DNA of 64,000 nt from CG2-30-58-95 sp964618215 (GTDB lineage: Bacteria; Chloroflexota; Anaerolineae; Anaerolineales; Villigracilaceae): positions 14,320 to 78,319 of the forward strand of contig CAZTZE010000013.1 in assembly GCA_964618215.1 (NCBI GenBank), in the 5' to 3' direction. The notes under the pieces were generated by a model. The model did not search any database. It had not been told where the DNA came from and saw only the letters and a list, made by a program, of their open reading frames with translations. How positions within the stretch are numbered: position 1 is the first letter of the stretch; the number at the start of each line of letters is the position of its first letter. Both the position numbers and the translations under genes were made by a program. Of the stretch, positions 14,862 to 22,633 are shown in pieces.

Positions 14862-15003
14862 CGGTTTGTCGGAGAGGAGTAAATTGCTTGCCAGGATTGC
14901 CAAATCCAGGCTGAAACCGGGCGAACTGCGCTGCAATTCGCTGGATTTGGCAATTCAGCGGAGCTAAAAGACGGTTTTTTGTTGCTCTCCGACAGGCTGC
15001 TAG
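14858..15003. mobile_element. MITE-like element with two nested inverted repeats
   Basis: The outer 19-bp arms are CTAGCGGTTTGTCGGAGAG (14858-14876) and CTCTCCGACAGGCTGCTAG (14985-15003), pairing with a few mismatches. The inner 14-bp arms ATTGCCAAATCCAG (14896-14909) and CTGGATTTGGCAAT (14941-14954) are perfect. No ORF fits inside 146 bp. The left arm supplies the stop codon of GT2 remnant B. It could be a non-autonomous transposable element or a large palindromic repeat. Confidence 0.65.
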
Positions 15004-15007
15004 CGCC

Positions 15008-15036
15008 TGGACAATTTATAAAGTGGGATATAATAT
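15008..15036 (+). promoter_or_regulatory. promoter candidate for DUF433/DUF5615 module
   Basis: TGGACA (15008-15013) is followed by TAATAT (15031-15036) with a 17-base spacer; TATAAT (15029-15034) overlaps it at 15-base spacing. The GTG start lies 45 bases downstream after an AAAAGGAG site. Confidence 0.45.
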
Positions 15037-15081
15037 TTTCAGCCAGTCATCAAAGGCTAACACGGAAAAGGAGAACAACAG

Positions 15082-15324
15082 GTGAACGAACAGCTATTGC
15101 AACGCATCACAATCAACCCAAATGTAATGGCAGGTAAACCGGTTATTCGCGGCACCCGCGTTCCCGTGGAACTAATCGTAAGAATGCTGTCACAGGGACT
15201 AGCAGAAGGTGAGATATTGAGAGAGTATCCACGTTTGGAACCTGAAGACATTCGAGCGGCATTGGCTTACGCGTCTCAGGTACTTGCCTTTGAGGAAGTT
15301 ATTCCCCTTTCTGTCGCGGCCTGA
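15082..15324 (+). CDS. DUF433 antitoxin
   Basis: An 80 aa DUF433 protein (VapB45 type). The defining stretch is ITINPNVMAGKPVIRGTRVP (residues 9-28), followed by a helical DNA-binding part with ILREYPRLEPEDIRAALAYA. GTG 15082 is chosen because AAAAGGAG lies ten bases before it and the family motif begins at the expected distance. It is directly followed, without a gap, by a DUF5615 PIN-like toxin. It would bind the toxin and autoregulate the operon from the promoter candidate at 15008. Confidence 0.88.
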   Translation: MNEQLLQRITINPNVMAGKPVIRGTRVPVELIVRMLSQGLAEGEILREYPRLEPEDIRAALAYASQVLAFEEVIPLSVAA

Positions 15325-15699
15325 ATGAGCATCCACATCAAATTCCTCATAGATGAGTCGACAGGCGCGTCTGTAGCTGAATACTTGCGGCGGGCGGGTT
15401 TCGACGTGTTATTCGTAGGCGAGACTATGCATCAGGCTGACGACGCAGACATCCTGACCCAGGCTGTGCATGAGAACCGGATTCTTATGACGAACGACAA
15501 GGATTTTGGAGAGCTTGTCTTTCGCAGTGGAAGAACCCATGCCGGTGTCGTGCTATTCCGGTTGCAGGACGAGAGCCAGGACAATCGTGTCCGCATTGCC
15601 CGGATTGTGGTAGAGGAATATCTGGAGCGATTGCCAGATAATTTTGTCGTGGTGACGGAAAAAGGCCTTCGCGTCCGAACGCGAGCTAAACCTTCTTGA
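15325..15699 (+). CDS. DUF5615 PIN-like toxin
   Basis: A 124 aa putative ribonuclease of the DUF5615/Mut7-C PIN-like group. Metal-binding acidic residues are seen in KFLIDESTG (residues 6-14), in DDADIL near residue 39 and in TNDKDFGEL near residue 57, all hallmarks of the fold. The ATG follows the antitoxin stop immediately. It appears intact in length, so the DUF433/DUF5615 pair is probably functional, unlike HicAB and the TumE pair in this window. Confidence 0.87.
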   Translation: MSIHIKFLIDESTGASVAEYLRRAGFDVLFVGETMHQADDADILTQAVHENRILMTNDKDFGELVFRSGRTHAGVVLFRLQDESQDNRVRIARIVVEEYLERLPDNFVVVTEKGLRVRTRAKPS

Positions 15700-15708
15700 G
15701 GCACGATG

Positions 15709-15753
15709 ATGCTGAAGATTCTGCTTTTAGGCAACACTGGCCAGCTATTTCCG
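15709..15753 (+). pseudogene. possible rmlD 5' fragment
   Basis: The frame MLKILLLGNTGQL resembles the N-terminus of dTDP-4-dehydrorhamnose reductases (MKILLLGxxGQLGWEL), but homology stops after about 13 codons and the frame runs into nonsense. It follows the DUF5615 stop by nine bases. The stretch 15754-15930 holds no gene, only a small inverted repeat TCAGCAGC/GCTGCTGA (15769-15776, 15801-15808). Confidence 0.35.
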
Positions 15754-15930
15754 ATCATCTGCATTTTTTCAGCAGCAGGGATTAAGTCCGTTTTGGATAG
15801 GCTGCTGACAAGACCCGCCTTTCCCGCTTATCGCCCTTTGGGTGAATGAGAATCTAAACCACAGAAATAACTGGAAAAGCGATAACCCTCGCCGCCTCAA
15901 GCCAAAAGATGACGTTACCGGACAGGGGAC

Positions 15931-15984
15931 GGTTCATGCTGCGAGGGGGGTAGACGGTCCTCTACACTGCCAAAAGGTTCGGCG
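15931..15984 (+). pseudogene. GT2 3'-end remnant C / 54-bp direct repeat, copy 2
   Basis: This copy of 13981-14034 encodes the last residues RFMLRGG and stop of a GT2 end, and the same downstream bases. Nothing more of the gene survives. It is the third GT2 tail in the strip. Confidence 0.75.
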
Positions 15985-15995
15985 AAATCCCCCTC

Positions 15996-16024
15996 TTGAC
16001 AGGACAAGGTTTTCGTGTGAGAAT
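15996..16024 (+). promoter_or_regulatory. promoter candidate for the MarR-type regulator
   Basis: A consensus -35 TTGACA (15996-16001) is followed after 17 bases by GAGAAT (16019-16024), preceded by TG in the extended position. The first ATG of the regulator lies only 12 bases beyond, so translation may be leaderless or begin at ATG 16054. Confidence 0.55.
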
Positions 16025-16035
16025 TCAAAATCTGA

Positions 16036-16524
16036 ATGCTCAATAACCTCGTCATGATAAAAAGCCAGGAATACGAACTTCTCGATGCAATAGCACAGGA
16101 CTCGATGGTCACCCAGGCGAGTCTGTCTGCCCGCCTGGGAATAGCCGTTGGCAGTGTGAACTGGTATATCAAACGGCTGATCAACTGTGGCTATGTTAAA
16201 GTCTCTCACCTTGATCGCACGCGGCTGAAATATCAGCTCACGCCAGAAGGCATGTCCATTCTGACGCAGCGCACGTTGCAGTACCTGAAAAGATCACTGA
16301 CCGTCTACAATGATCTGCGCCAAAAGGCCAAGGGGATGGTGACCGACCTGAGATCCCGGGGTGTCACTCACGTATACCTGGAAGGAGATGACGAAGTGAT
16401 GGATATTCTACGGCTGACTTGCATCGAGGCGGGGATGTCTTTTGATGAAAGATCTGACGGAACCGTCCTTAAGGCCGTGGGACAAGATTATCAGGTCGTC
16501 TCCCAGAACGTTGCCAGAATATAA
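16036..16524 (+). CDS. EPS-associated MarR-type transcriptional regulator
   Basis: A 162 aa protein with an N-terminal winged helix. Helix-turn-helix residues run through TQASLSARLGIAVGSVNWYI (about 26-45), followed by the wing VKVSHLDRTRLKYQLTPEGM. The helix RTLQYLKRSLTVYNDLRQKA matches the small MarR-type regulators often found at the head of exopolysaccharide loci. About 65 extra C-terminal residues (THVYLEGDDEVMDILRLTCI onward) may form a sensing domain. ATG 16036 or 16054 could be the start. It lies directly upstream of wzm/wzt and plausibly controls them. Confidence 0.75.
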   Translation: MLNNLVMIKSQEYELLDAIAQDSMVTQASLSARLGIAVGSVNWYIKRLINCGYVKVSHLDRTRLKYQLTPEGMSILTQRTLQYLKRSLTVYNDLRQKAKGMVTDLRSRGVTHVYLEGDDEVMDILRLTCIEAGMSFDERSDGTVLKAVGQDYQVVSQNVARI

Positions 16525-16683
16525 AGCCTCTTGTGCGCTGGTTCCCCGGTGATATTCTCTCGGTATTTATGCTTCTTGCATAAATCTCTGAACTTGCTTT
16601 TATCGAAATACTCACAAATGACGGGATCTTGGTTCGGATATTTACGCAGTACCTTGTAGAATTAAGGAAAGTGCTAATATACT

Positions 16684-17550
16684 ATGGCTTCTCGAGATAT
16701 CTTCGCTTCACAAAATGAATGGGATTTGATTATCCGTCCTCAGCGCAGTTGGTGGGATCTGCATTTGGACGAGTTGTGGCGCTACCGCGACCTGATCCGG
16801 CTGTTCGTCTGGCGTGACTTTGTTGCCGCCTATAAGCAGACCATCCTCGGGCCGCTGTGGTATGTGATCCCACCTATTTTATCCACGGTGGTGTTCACGG
16901 TTATATTCGGAAACATCGCTCACTTACCCACTGACGGACTGCCGCCCTTCCTGTTTTACATGGCAGGAAACACGGTGTGGGGCTATTTTTCTGGTTGTCT
17001 GGTAAGCACCTCCAACACATTTACGGCCAATGCGGGGATTTTCGGCAAGGTGTACTTTCCGCGCCTGAGTATGCCGGTTTCGGTGGTCATCTCCAATTTG
17101 ATTTCGTTTGCCATCCGCTTTGTGTTATTTTTGCTTTTTTTGGCCTATTTCATGCTGGCCGGGGCCGATATTCACCCCAACTGGTGGATTTTAAGCCTGC
17201 CGCTGCTGTTGCTCATCATGGCTCTGATGGGGCTGGGATTCGGCATCATCATTTCCTCGCTGACCACGAAATACCGCGATTTGCATCAGTTGGTGGGCTC
17301 TGGTGTTCAACTATTGATGTATGCCACGCCGGTGATCTACCCGCTCTCCACCCTTCAGGGCGGCTGGCGCTGGCTCATCCTGGCAAACCCCATGACGCCC
17401 ATCGTGGAGGTCTTCCGCCTGGCTTTTTTGGGCGTGAGCGCCATTGAACCGGCTTATCTGCTTTACAGCGCCGCTTTTACGGTGGTGGTCTTTTTGGCCG
17501 GCGCGCTGATTTTCAATCACGTTGAAACCACGTTTATGGATACGGTTTGA
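16684..17550 (+). CDS. wzm: ABC-2 permease for polysaccharide export (Wzm-like)
   Basis: A 288 aa inner-membrane permease with six membrane segments. The amphipathic N-terminus ELWRYRDLIRLFVWRDFVAA precedes the first helix, as in TagG/Wzm/RfbA proteins, and LGPLWYVIPP follows. The C-terminal half has LANPMTPIVEVFRLAFLG, the conserved gate region of this family. It forms a homodimer with the ATPase encoded one base downstream and exports a lipid-linked glycan to the outside. The upstream spacer 16525-16683 shows AAGGAAAG 13 bases before the ATG, a rather distant binding site. Confidence 0.9.
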   Translation: MASRDIFASQNEWDLIIRPQRSWWDLHLDELWRYRDLIRLFVWRDFVAAYKQTILGPLWYVIPPILSTVVFTVIFGNIAHLPTDGLPPFLFYMAGNTVWGYFSGCLVSTSNTFTANAGIFGKVYFPRLSMPVSVVISNLISFAIRFVLFLLFLAYFMLAGADIHPNWWILSLPLLLLIMALMGLGFGIIISSLTTKYRDLHQLVGSGVQLLMYATPVIYPLSTLQGGWRWLILANPMTPIVEVFRLAFLGVSAIEPAYLLYSAAFTVVVFLAGALIFNHVETTFMDTV

Positions 17551-17551
17551 G

Positions 17552-18844
17552 ATGTCGAATATGGTAATTTCAGTCGAGAATGTTTCCAAGAGCTACCAAC
17601 TCGGCGTGATTAACACAGGCACATTTCGCGGTGATTTGCAACGCTGGTGGGCGCAACTGCGCGGCTTACCAGACCCTCACCTTAAGGTTGACGAAAAGGA
17701 TCACGGCAACCGCCAGGGAGAAACGCTCTGGGCGCTGAAAGATATCAATCTTCAGGTGCAGCAAGGCGAGGCGCTGGGAATTATCGGGCGCAATGGCGCA
17801 GGGAAAAGTACTCTACTCAAAATCCTTTCGCGCGTGACTGCGCCTACCAGCGGCGAGGTCAAAGTAAAAGGGCGCATTGCCAGCCTGCTGGAAGTGGGTA
17901 CCGGCTTCCACCCCGAACTGACCGGGCGTGAGAATATCTACCTGAACGGTGCCATCATGGGCATGAGCCGCGCCGAGGTCGCGAACAAATTCGATGAGAT
18001 TGTGGATTTCTCCGGTGTGGAGAAATTCATTGATACACCCGTGAAGCGCTATTCCAGCGGTATGTACGTGCGCCTGGCGTTTGCTGTTGCTGCTCATCTC
18101 GACCCAGACATCTTGGTGGTGGATGAAGTGCTCGCAGTGGGAGACGCCGAGTTCCAAAAGAAGTGCCTGGGGAAGATGGGCGATGTTGGGAAAGAAGGCC
18201 GCACGGTTTTGTTCATTTCCCACAGCATGCCGTCCATCATGCGGCTTTGTCAGCGTGCCATACTACTTGGGGGGGGAAAAGTTTTACGGGATGGACCGTC
18301 ATTGCATGTTGTCTCCACCTACATGCAATCAGATCTAAGAACGACTGCAAAACGCGAATGGTCCGACCCGGGTAACGCCCCGGGTGATAATGTCGTTCGA
18401 TTACGGTCCGTTTCAGTTCGGACTGAGAATGGCGCGGTAAGCGATGTGATCGATATTCGCTGGCCCTTTGTACTTGAAGTGCAATATGATGTAATCGAGT
18501 CTGGAGTCTGTCTTGTACCGGTATATCGCTTGACCAATCAGGACGGGACAGTCATTTTAACGACTGTAGATATAAACCCAAAGTGGCATTCGGTACCTAA
18601 GCCGATGGGACACTATACCAGTACGGTAAGGATTCCAGGGAATTTTCTGTCGGAAGGCAGTGTCTCGGTGCTGGTTTCGATAAACACTCTGATTCCGATC
18701 ATCAAGCATGTCTACGAAAGAGACATCATTTCCTTCCAGGTAGTCGATAAACGCGAGGGCGATTCCGCCAGTGGTGGTTTTATGGGAGAAATCCAAGGAG
18801 TGGTCCGTCCGCTTCTGACATGGGATACAATCGGCCCCGAGTAA
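17552..18844 (+). CDS. wzt: polysaccharide ABC transporter ATPase with C-terminal sugar-binding domain (Wzt-like)
   Basis: A 430 aa ATPase. Walker A GRNGAGKST is at 79-87, the signature YSSGM at 167-171 and Walker B ILVVDEV at 187-193. ATG 17552 lies one base after the wzm stop; the earlier ATG at 17522 would overlap wzm. Residues from about 280 form a separate beta-rich domain (IRWPFVLEVQYDVIES, HYTSTVRIPGNFLSEGSVSV) of the Wzt C-terminal type, which in known systems recognises the capped non-reducing end of the glycan. An eight-G run at 18269-18276 falls at the junction between the two domains. Confidence 0.9.
   Translation: MSNMVISVENVSKSYQLGVINTGTFRGDLQRWWAQLRGLPDPHLKVDEKDHGNRQGETLWALKDINLQVQQGEALGIIGRNGAGKSTLLKILSRVTAPTSGEVKVKGRIASLLEVGTGFHPELTGRENIYLNGAIMGMSRAEVANKFDEIVDFSGVEKFIDTPVKRYSSGMYVRLAFAVAAHLDPDILVVDEVLAVGDAEFQKKCLGKMGDVGKEGRTVLFISHSMPSIMRLCQRAILLGGGKVLRDGPSLHVVSTYMQSDLRTTAKREWSDPGNAPGDNVVRLRSVSVRTENGAVSDVIDIRWPFVLEVQYDVIESGVCLVPVYRLTNQDGTVILTTVDINPKWHSVPKPMGHYTSTVRIPGNFLSEGSVSVLVSINTLIPIIKHVYERDIISFQVVDKREGDSASGGFMGEIQGVVRPLLTWDTIGPE
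18269..18276 (+). repeat. poly-G(8) tract inside wzt
   Basis: Eight consecutive G bases encode part of LLGGGKV at about residue 240, just after the ATPase core. Slippage here would truncate the carbohydrate-binding domain. Confidence 0.9.
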
Positions 18845-18850
18845 CCAGGG

Positions 18851-19798
18851 ATGGTCATTACAACAATAATACAGTCATTTTACCAATGGAATTCGAGAAG
18901 GTACCTGGAAATGAAAAAAAACGAAAAACCCTTTCGCCGCTTTTTCGGTCAATTAAAATTTAGAGTTTTATCTCAACCAGTGTTCTGGAGAACTCAAGAT
19001 CCTGTCCTTCTGCCAAATACGTTCTTCAATAGAAATGAATTAAAGGATCTATGGGGGCATACACAGCGAATGTGCCACAAAGATCGTTATTTGTTGTCGC
19101 GGTTATCTGAAGCCCGAATCCAAGGGATTAGATCGTGGGAATATGGACGTCTTCTCACAATCCTTCGTGATTATCCTGAGCACTCCACCTGGAGGGTATT
19201 AGACGTTGGGACAGGGAATAGTACTTTCCCTGGATATTTGTTGAATGAAATTGGCATTGCCAGAATGATCACGTTGGATTATTTCTTGTCCTTGGAAGTC
19301 CAAACTGCCATCAATCGAGATCAAGAGTTAAAGCAAGGCATCGAAAGAGTGGCCGGTTCGATGCTCGAATTGCCCTTCCGATCGGGGTCATTCGATCTGG
19401 TGACCTGTATATCAGTTATTGAACATCTGGATGAGGATCCAATCTCCCACCGGCAACTCCCATATTCGGAGTATTTGAATCGAACGAAAATCGCATTAAA
19501 TAATTTAATGAACGTTGTATGCCTAGGAGGCCGGTTGTACCTAACAACCGATGTTTATGTTCCTGGACTTCAAAGAACTGACAACTGGCGGTCAGGGGCT
19601 GGGGAAGGTGTTATTTGGTCAGCATATAAAATTAAGGATATTAAGGATGTGTTTTTAGATACAATTCTATCCAACGGTTTTAATGTGGTCGGCGGGTTTG
19701 ATTATCTGCCTGAACATATCATTCAGAATAGTGACAGAAGTATCTATCGAGGCAGATATTTTTCGACGTTTTGCTTGTTTGCCGAAAAACGATTATGA
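18851..19798 (+). CDS. SAM-dependent methyltransferase
   Basis: A class I methyltransferase of up to 315 aa. The SAM-binding loop LDVGTGNS is at 117-124 and the acidic strand end at TLDYFL, about 20 residues later. The post-motif FDLVTCISVIEHLDEDP is typical of the Methyltransf_11/23 group. It might start at ATG 18911 (MKKNEKPF), which has AGAAGG nine bases before it, rather than at 18851. The gene and the next several are clearly more AT-rich than wzm/wzt, suggesting separate acquisition. A role in methylating a sugar or capping the glycan recognised by Wzt is an inference. Confidence 0.8.
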   Translation: MVITTIIQSFYQWNSRRYLEMKKNEKPFRRFFGQLKFRVLSQPVFWRTQDPVLLPNTFFNRNELKDLWGHTQRMCHKDRYLLSRLSEARIQGIRSWEYGRLLTILRDYPEHSTWRVLDVGTGNSTFPGYLLNEIGIARMITLDYFLSLEVQTAINRDQELKQGIERVAGSMLELPFRSGSFDLVTCISVIEHLDEDPISHRQLPYSEYLNRTKIALNNLMNVVCLGGRLYLTTDVYVPGLQRTDNWRSGAGEGVIWSAYKIKDIKDVFLDTILSNGFNVVGGFDYLPEHIIQNSDRSIYRGRYFSTFCLFAEKRL

Positions 19799-19904
19799 TG
19801 AACTACATGGATGACCCGCCAGGTAATCGAACGGACTATCTTTTTTTATTCGACTGATCTTTAAACCGAGATCACAATTTTGGCTTAGACAGGATTCCAA
19901 GCTG

Positions 19905-20639
19905 ATGACTTACAAAGATGATCTTTATAAAAAATATGTTTCCACTCACATTGTTGGACGTAAACCTGTTCCAACCCTTAATGTTTTCAGAAAGAAGATG
20001 GTAATCTGGCAAGATATGTTTGGGAAATTTTTGCCGCAGGATAAACAAGCCAAAATCGCAGACTTAGGATGCGGCGATGGAAGGATTGTTTGGTGGCTGC
20101 AGGAGATTGGATATGAAAATGCAGAAGGTATGGATGTCAGTATAGAGCAGGTTGAAACGGCTGCCCAATTGGGGGTTAGGAACGTCTTCCATACAGATAT
20201 AAAAACACACATCAAAAATAAAACAAGTTTTTATGATGTGCTTATCTTGCGGGATGTTATCGAACATTTTGATAAGGAAGAAATTATTGAGACATTAGAG
20301 GCTTGCCGAAATGCCCTGAAGGATAGAGGATGCTTGATTCTTCAAGTCCCAAATGCGGAATCCCCTTTTTTTGGGCGCATCCGGTATGGAGATTTCACGC
20401 ATGAAATCGCTTTTTGTTCATCAAGTTTGTCACAGGTGTTCAATATTGTCGGATTAACTCAACATGAATTCCATTCAGTTGAACCAATTTTTCGCGGCAA
20501 TCAATCAATTTTACGCCGTTTTTTATGGAAAGTCGCTAAAAGTCTATATAAAATGTTGCTTTTCGCCGAACTTGGACCGGGTGAAAGAATCGTGAGTCAA
20601 GATATACTAGCAGTCGCTACGAAGATGAATGTTAGTTGA
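19905..20639 (+). CDS. SAM-dependent methyltransferase
   Basis: A 244 aa class I methyltransferase. The SAM loop ADLGCGDG is at 52-59. VLILRDVIEHFDKEEI, about 50 residues on, marks the fourth motif. The C-terminal part has DFTHEIAFCSSSLSQVF, typical of the UbiG/Methyltransf_23 proteins found in glycan loci. It is AT-rich like its neighbours. The upstream 106-base spacer has no visible promoter. Together with the preceding methyltransferase it could add methyl groups to a terminal sugar; the substrate is unknown. Confidence 0.82.
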   Translation: MTYKDDLYKKYVSTHIVGRKPVPTLNVFRKKMVIWQDMFGKFLPQDKQAKIADLGCGDGRIVWWLQEIGYENAEGMDVSIEQVETAAQLGVRNVFHTDIKTHIKNKTSFYDVLILRDVIEHFDKEEIIETLEACRNALKDRGCLILQVPNAESPFFGRIRYGDFTHEIAFCSSSLSQVFNIVGLTQHEFHSVEPIFRGNQSILRRFLWKVAKSLYKMLLFAELGPGERIVSQDILAVATKMNVS

Positions 20640-20663
20640 TAAATGGAGTGCAGGAATTATTTT

Positions 20664-21899
20664 ATGAAAAAGAGCATTTTGATTATTGGGAATTATCCGC
20701 CCCCCTACGGAGGTATTCCGGTACATCTGGAATACCTCGCTCCGTATCTGGCTAGTCGAGGCTGGGATGTGCATGTTTTGCCTATCAAGCCAAGATCCAT
20801 CCCCGTGGAACATATTGGCAATATTACTCTTCACAGCCAATATTTGGATGGAACGAATTTGTCCAACGAATTACATGAACTATATATAAAGAATTTTTGG
20901 GAGCGCAAGCAGCGCGAATTGCTTGTAAAACAAGATCGCAGCCTGATAAAGGCCAGCATGTATCTGGCTAAACGAGCGGAGGAAATAATACGTGAGTACG
21001 ATATCCGCGCCATTAGCGCCTACCATATATTTCCTGCAGGTTTGACGGGCGCCTGGCTCGCCCGAGAGTTTGGCATTCCTCTTGTCACCAGTATCTTCGG
21101 CGAAATTTACAGCGAGTTTGCTTTGCATAGGAGGCGGCGGAGAGAAGTAAAGTTTGTGTTGGGTAATAGCAAGAGTCTGGTATCATGTAGTGCACATTGC
21201 GCAAAAAGCCCTAAAAAGCTCGGTTTGAATGTGAAAGTGGATGTGGCACATTATGGCATTGACACAACTGTTTTCTTGCCCAATATAGATGCAACCGATA
21301 TAAGACGCCGCCTTAATCTGGTAAATGAAGACAAGGTTGTAATATTCGTGGGTCGGATGACGAGAGAAATGGGCTTACAAATCTTAATGGAAAGTATACC
21401 GAAGGTTTTGGAAGTCATGCCGAATATCCGCTTTGTCATTGCGGGTAGGAGTGCAGAACTGCTTGAGCCGGCACGTGATTTGAGGAATAAATTTATAAGG
21501 AATGTTTTTGTAATCCCCGATGTGCCCAGGGAAGAATTACCCCAATGCTATGCTCTTTCGACCATCAGTGTTGTACCGAGTATCAATGACCGCGCCTGCC
21601 TGGGGTTGGCGGCGGCGGAGGCATTAGCCTGTGGAAAACCTGTTATCATTACCAATATTGGAGGAGGCCCGGAAGTCGTAACGGAGGAGTGCGGGAGGTT
21701 GATCCCGCCTGAAGATCCATCAGCTTTGGCTTGCAGCATCATGAGTCTAATAAATGATGCCGAGTCTATCAAGCAGATGGGCCAAGCCGGTCGGTCAAGG
21801 GCAGTGGCATACTTTGATAAAGAGCAAATTAACCAACAAATGGAATTGATTTTCGATCAGGTTCTCGAGGCTGCGTCTCGGAACGATAAAAAATCGTAG
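20664..21899 (+). CDS. glycosyltransferase family 4
   Basis: A 411 aa GT-B retaining transferase. The N-terminal loop NYPPPYGGIPVHLEYLAPYL binds the acceptor side, and the C-terminal donor domain has VVIFVGRMTREMGLQILMES. The EX7E-type motif is around GLAAAEALACGKPVI, followed by GGPEVVTEECGRLIPPEDPS. ATG 20664 (MKKSILIIG) has AGGA ten bases before it; ATG 20643 adds seven residues with no better site. It follows the AT-rich methyltransferases with a short spacer, probably in one operon. The sugar is not predictable. Confidence 0.85.
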   Translation: MKKSILIIGNYPPPYGGIPVHLEYLAPYLASRGWDVHVLPIKPRSIPVEHIGNITLHSQYLDGTNLSNELHELYIKNFWERKQRELLVKQDRSLIKASMYLAKRAEEIIREYDIRAISAYHIFPAGLTGAWLAREFGIPLVTSIFGEIYSEFALHRRRRREVKFVLGNSKSLVSCSAHCAKSPKKLGLNVKVDVAHYGIDTTVFLPNIDATDIRRRLNLVNEDKVVIFVGRMTREMGLQILMESIPKVLEVMPNIRFVIAGRSAELLEPARDLRNKFIRNVFVIPDVPREELPQCYALSTISVVPSINDRACLGLAAAEALACGKPVIITNIGGGPEVVTEECGRLIPPEDPSALACSIMSLINDAESIKQMGQAGRSRAVAYFDKEQINQQMELIFDQVLEAASRNDKKS

Positions 21900-21952
21900 A
21901 AGCAACCTGCTCGTGCATTATTGCTTTCGATTACCCTGCTCATAATGAAACA

Positions 21953-22612
21953 ATGACCGATAACATTTTTTATTGGCTCAAGAATATATTAAGGCAGCTT
22001 CCTTTTCTCAGGAAGCTTCGACAGGGTTTTAACTGGCGATCCTGCCAATCTTTCTGGAAAACACTTTTTGATCACGAATCGGGGTCTTGGCGGAAAACTC
22101 GCCACGTTTCAAGAACAGCTCCTCGGGTGTTGATCGCTTCCAGCATGGGTGGTTTTCAACAGGGAGTTTTACTTGAAAGTACACTGGCAGTTGCCCTCAC
22201 CCTGCGCGGCGCTAGAGTCGATACCTTACTGTGCGATAGTTTTCTGCCTGCCTGCAAACTGACAGAGATCGATGCGGTAAGCCCTGAAGACCTTCTCTCT
22301 ATGCACTCCCAGCCTCGATGTTTTACATGTCATCCGGCAGGTAAGGCCATGTTTTCTCCCTTGCGATTGCCAATCTATTGGTTTAGCCGCCTGGTTCCGA
22401 AAGAGAAAAGACAAATGGCCCAAGAACTGTCTGCCTCCATCCCCTCCAAGCAGATTGGCGATTACATGCTGGACGGTTTGGCAGTAGGGGAACATGCCAA
22501 AGCAGGCACCTTGTGTTATTTCGGCCGCGGCGACTTGCAAAACGAACCGATGGCCGAATCCATCCTACGGCATTACCTCAGTGCTGCCCTGCGAAGCGGC
22601 CAAACGGCATAA
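21953..22612 (+). pseudogene. truncated Capsule_synth-like paralogue
   Basis: The 219 codons match the first third of the 576 aa protein at 26145-27875. RVLIASSMGGFQQGVLLEST equals RVLIATSMGGFQGGALLEST there, and LLCDSFLPACKLTEI and VGEHAKAG also correspond. Similarity ends near SAALR. In another frame the remaining bases read EAAKRHNPNI, like the ALARRNKYDV of the intact protein, then stop. So the gene suffered a frameshift and lost about 360 codons. It may still be translated as a short product, but without the C-terminal donor-binding half. Confidence 0.72.
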
Positions 22613-22633
22613 TCCCAATATTTAAGAGCGCCC

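Noticed and set aside
16654..16683. Promoter TTGTAG/TATACT before wzm
   Set aside because: The -10 would end at the ATG, so transcription would start inside the gene; it is better explained as AT-rich spacer.
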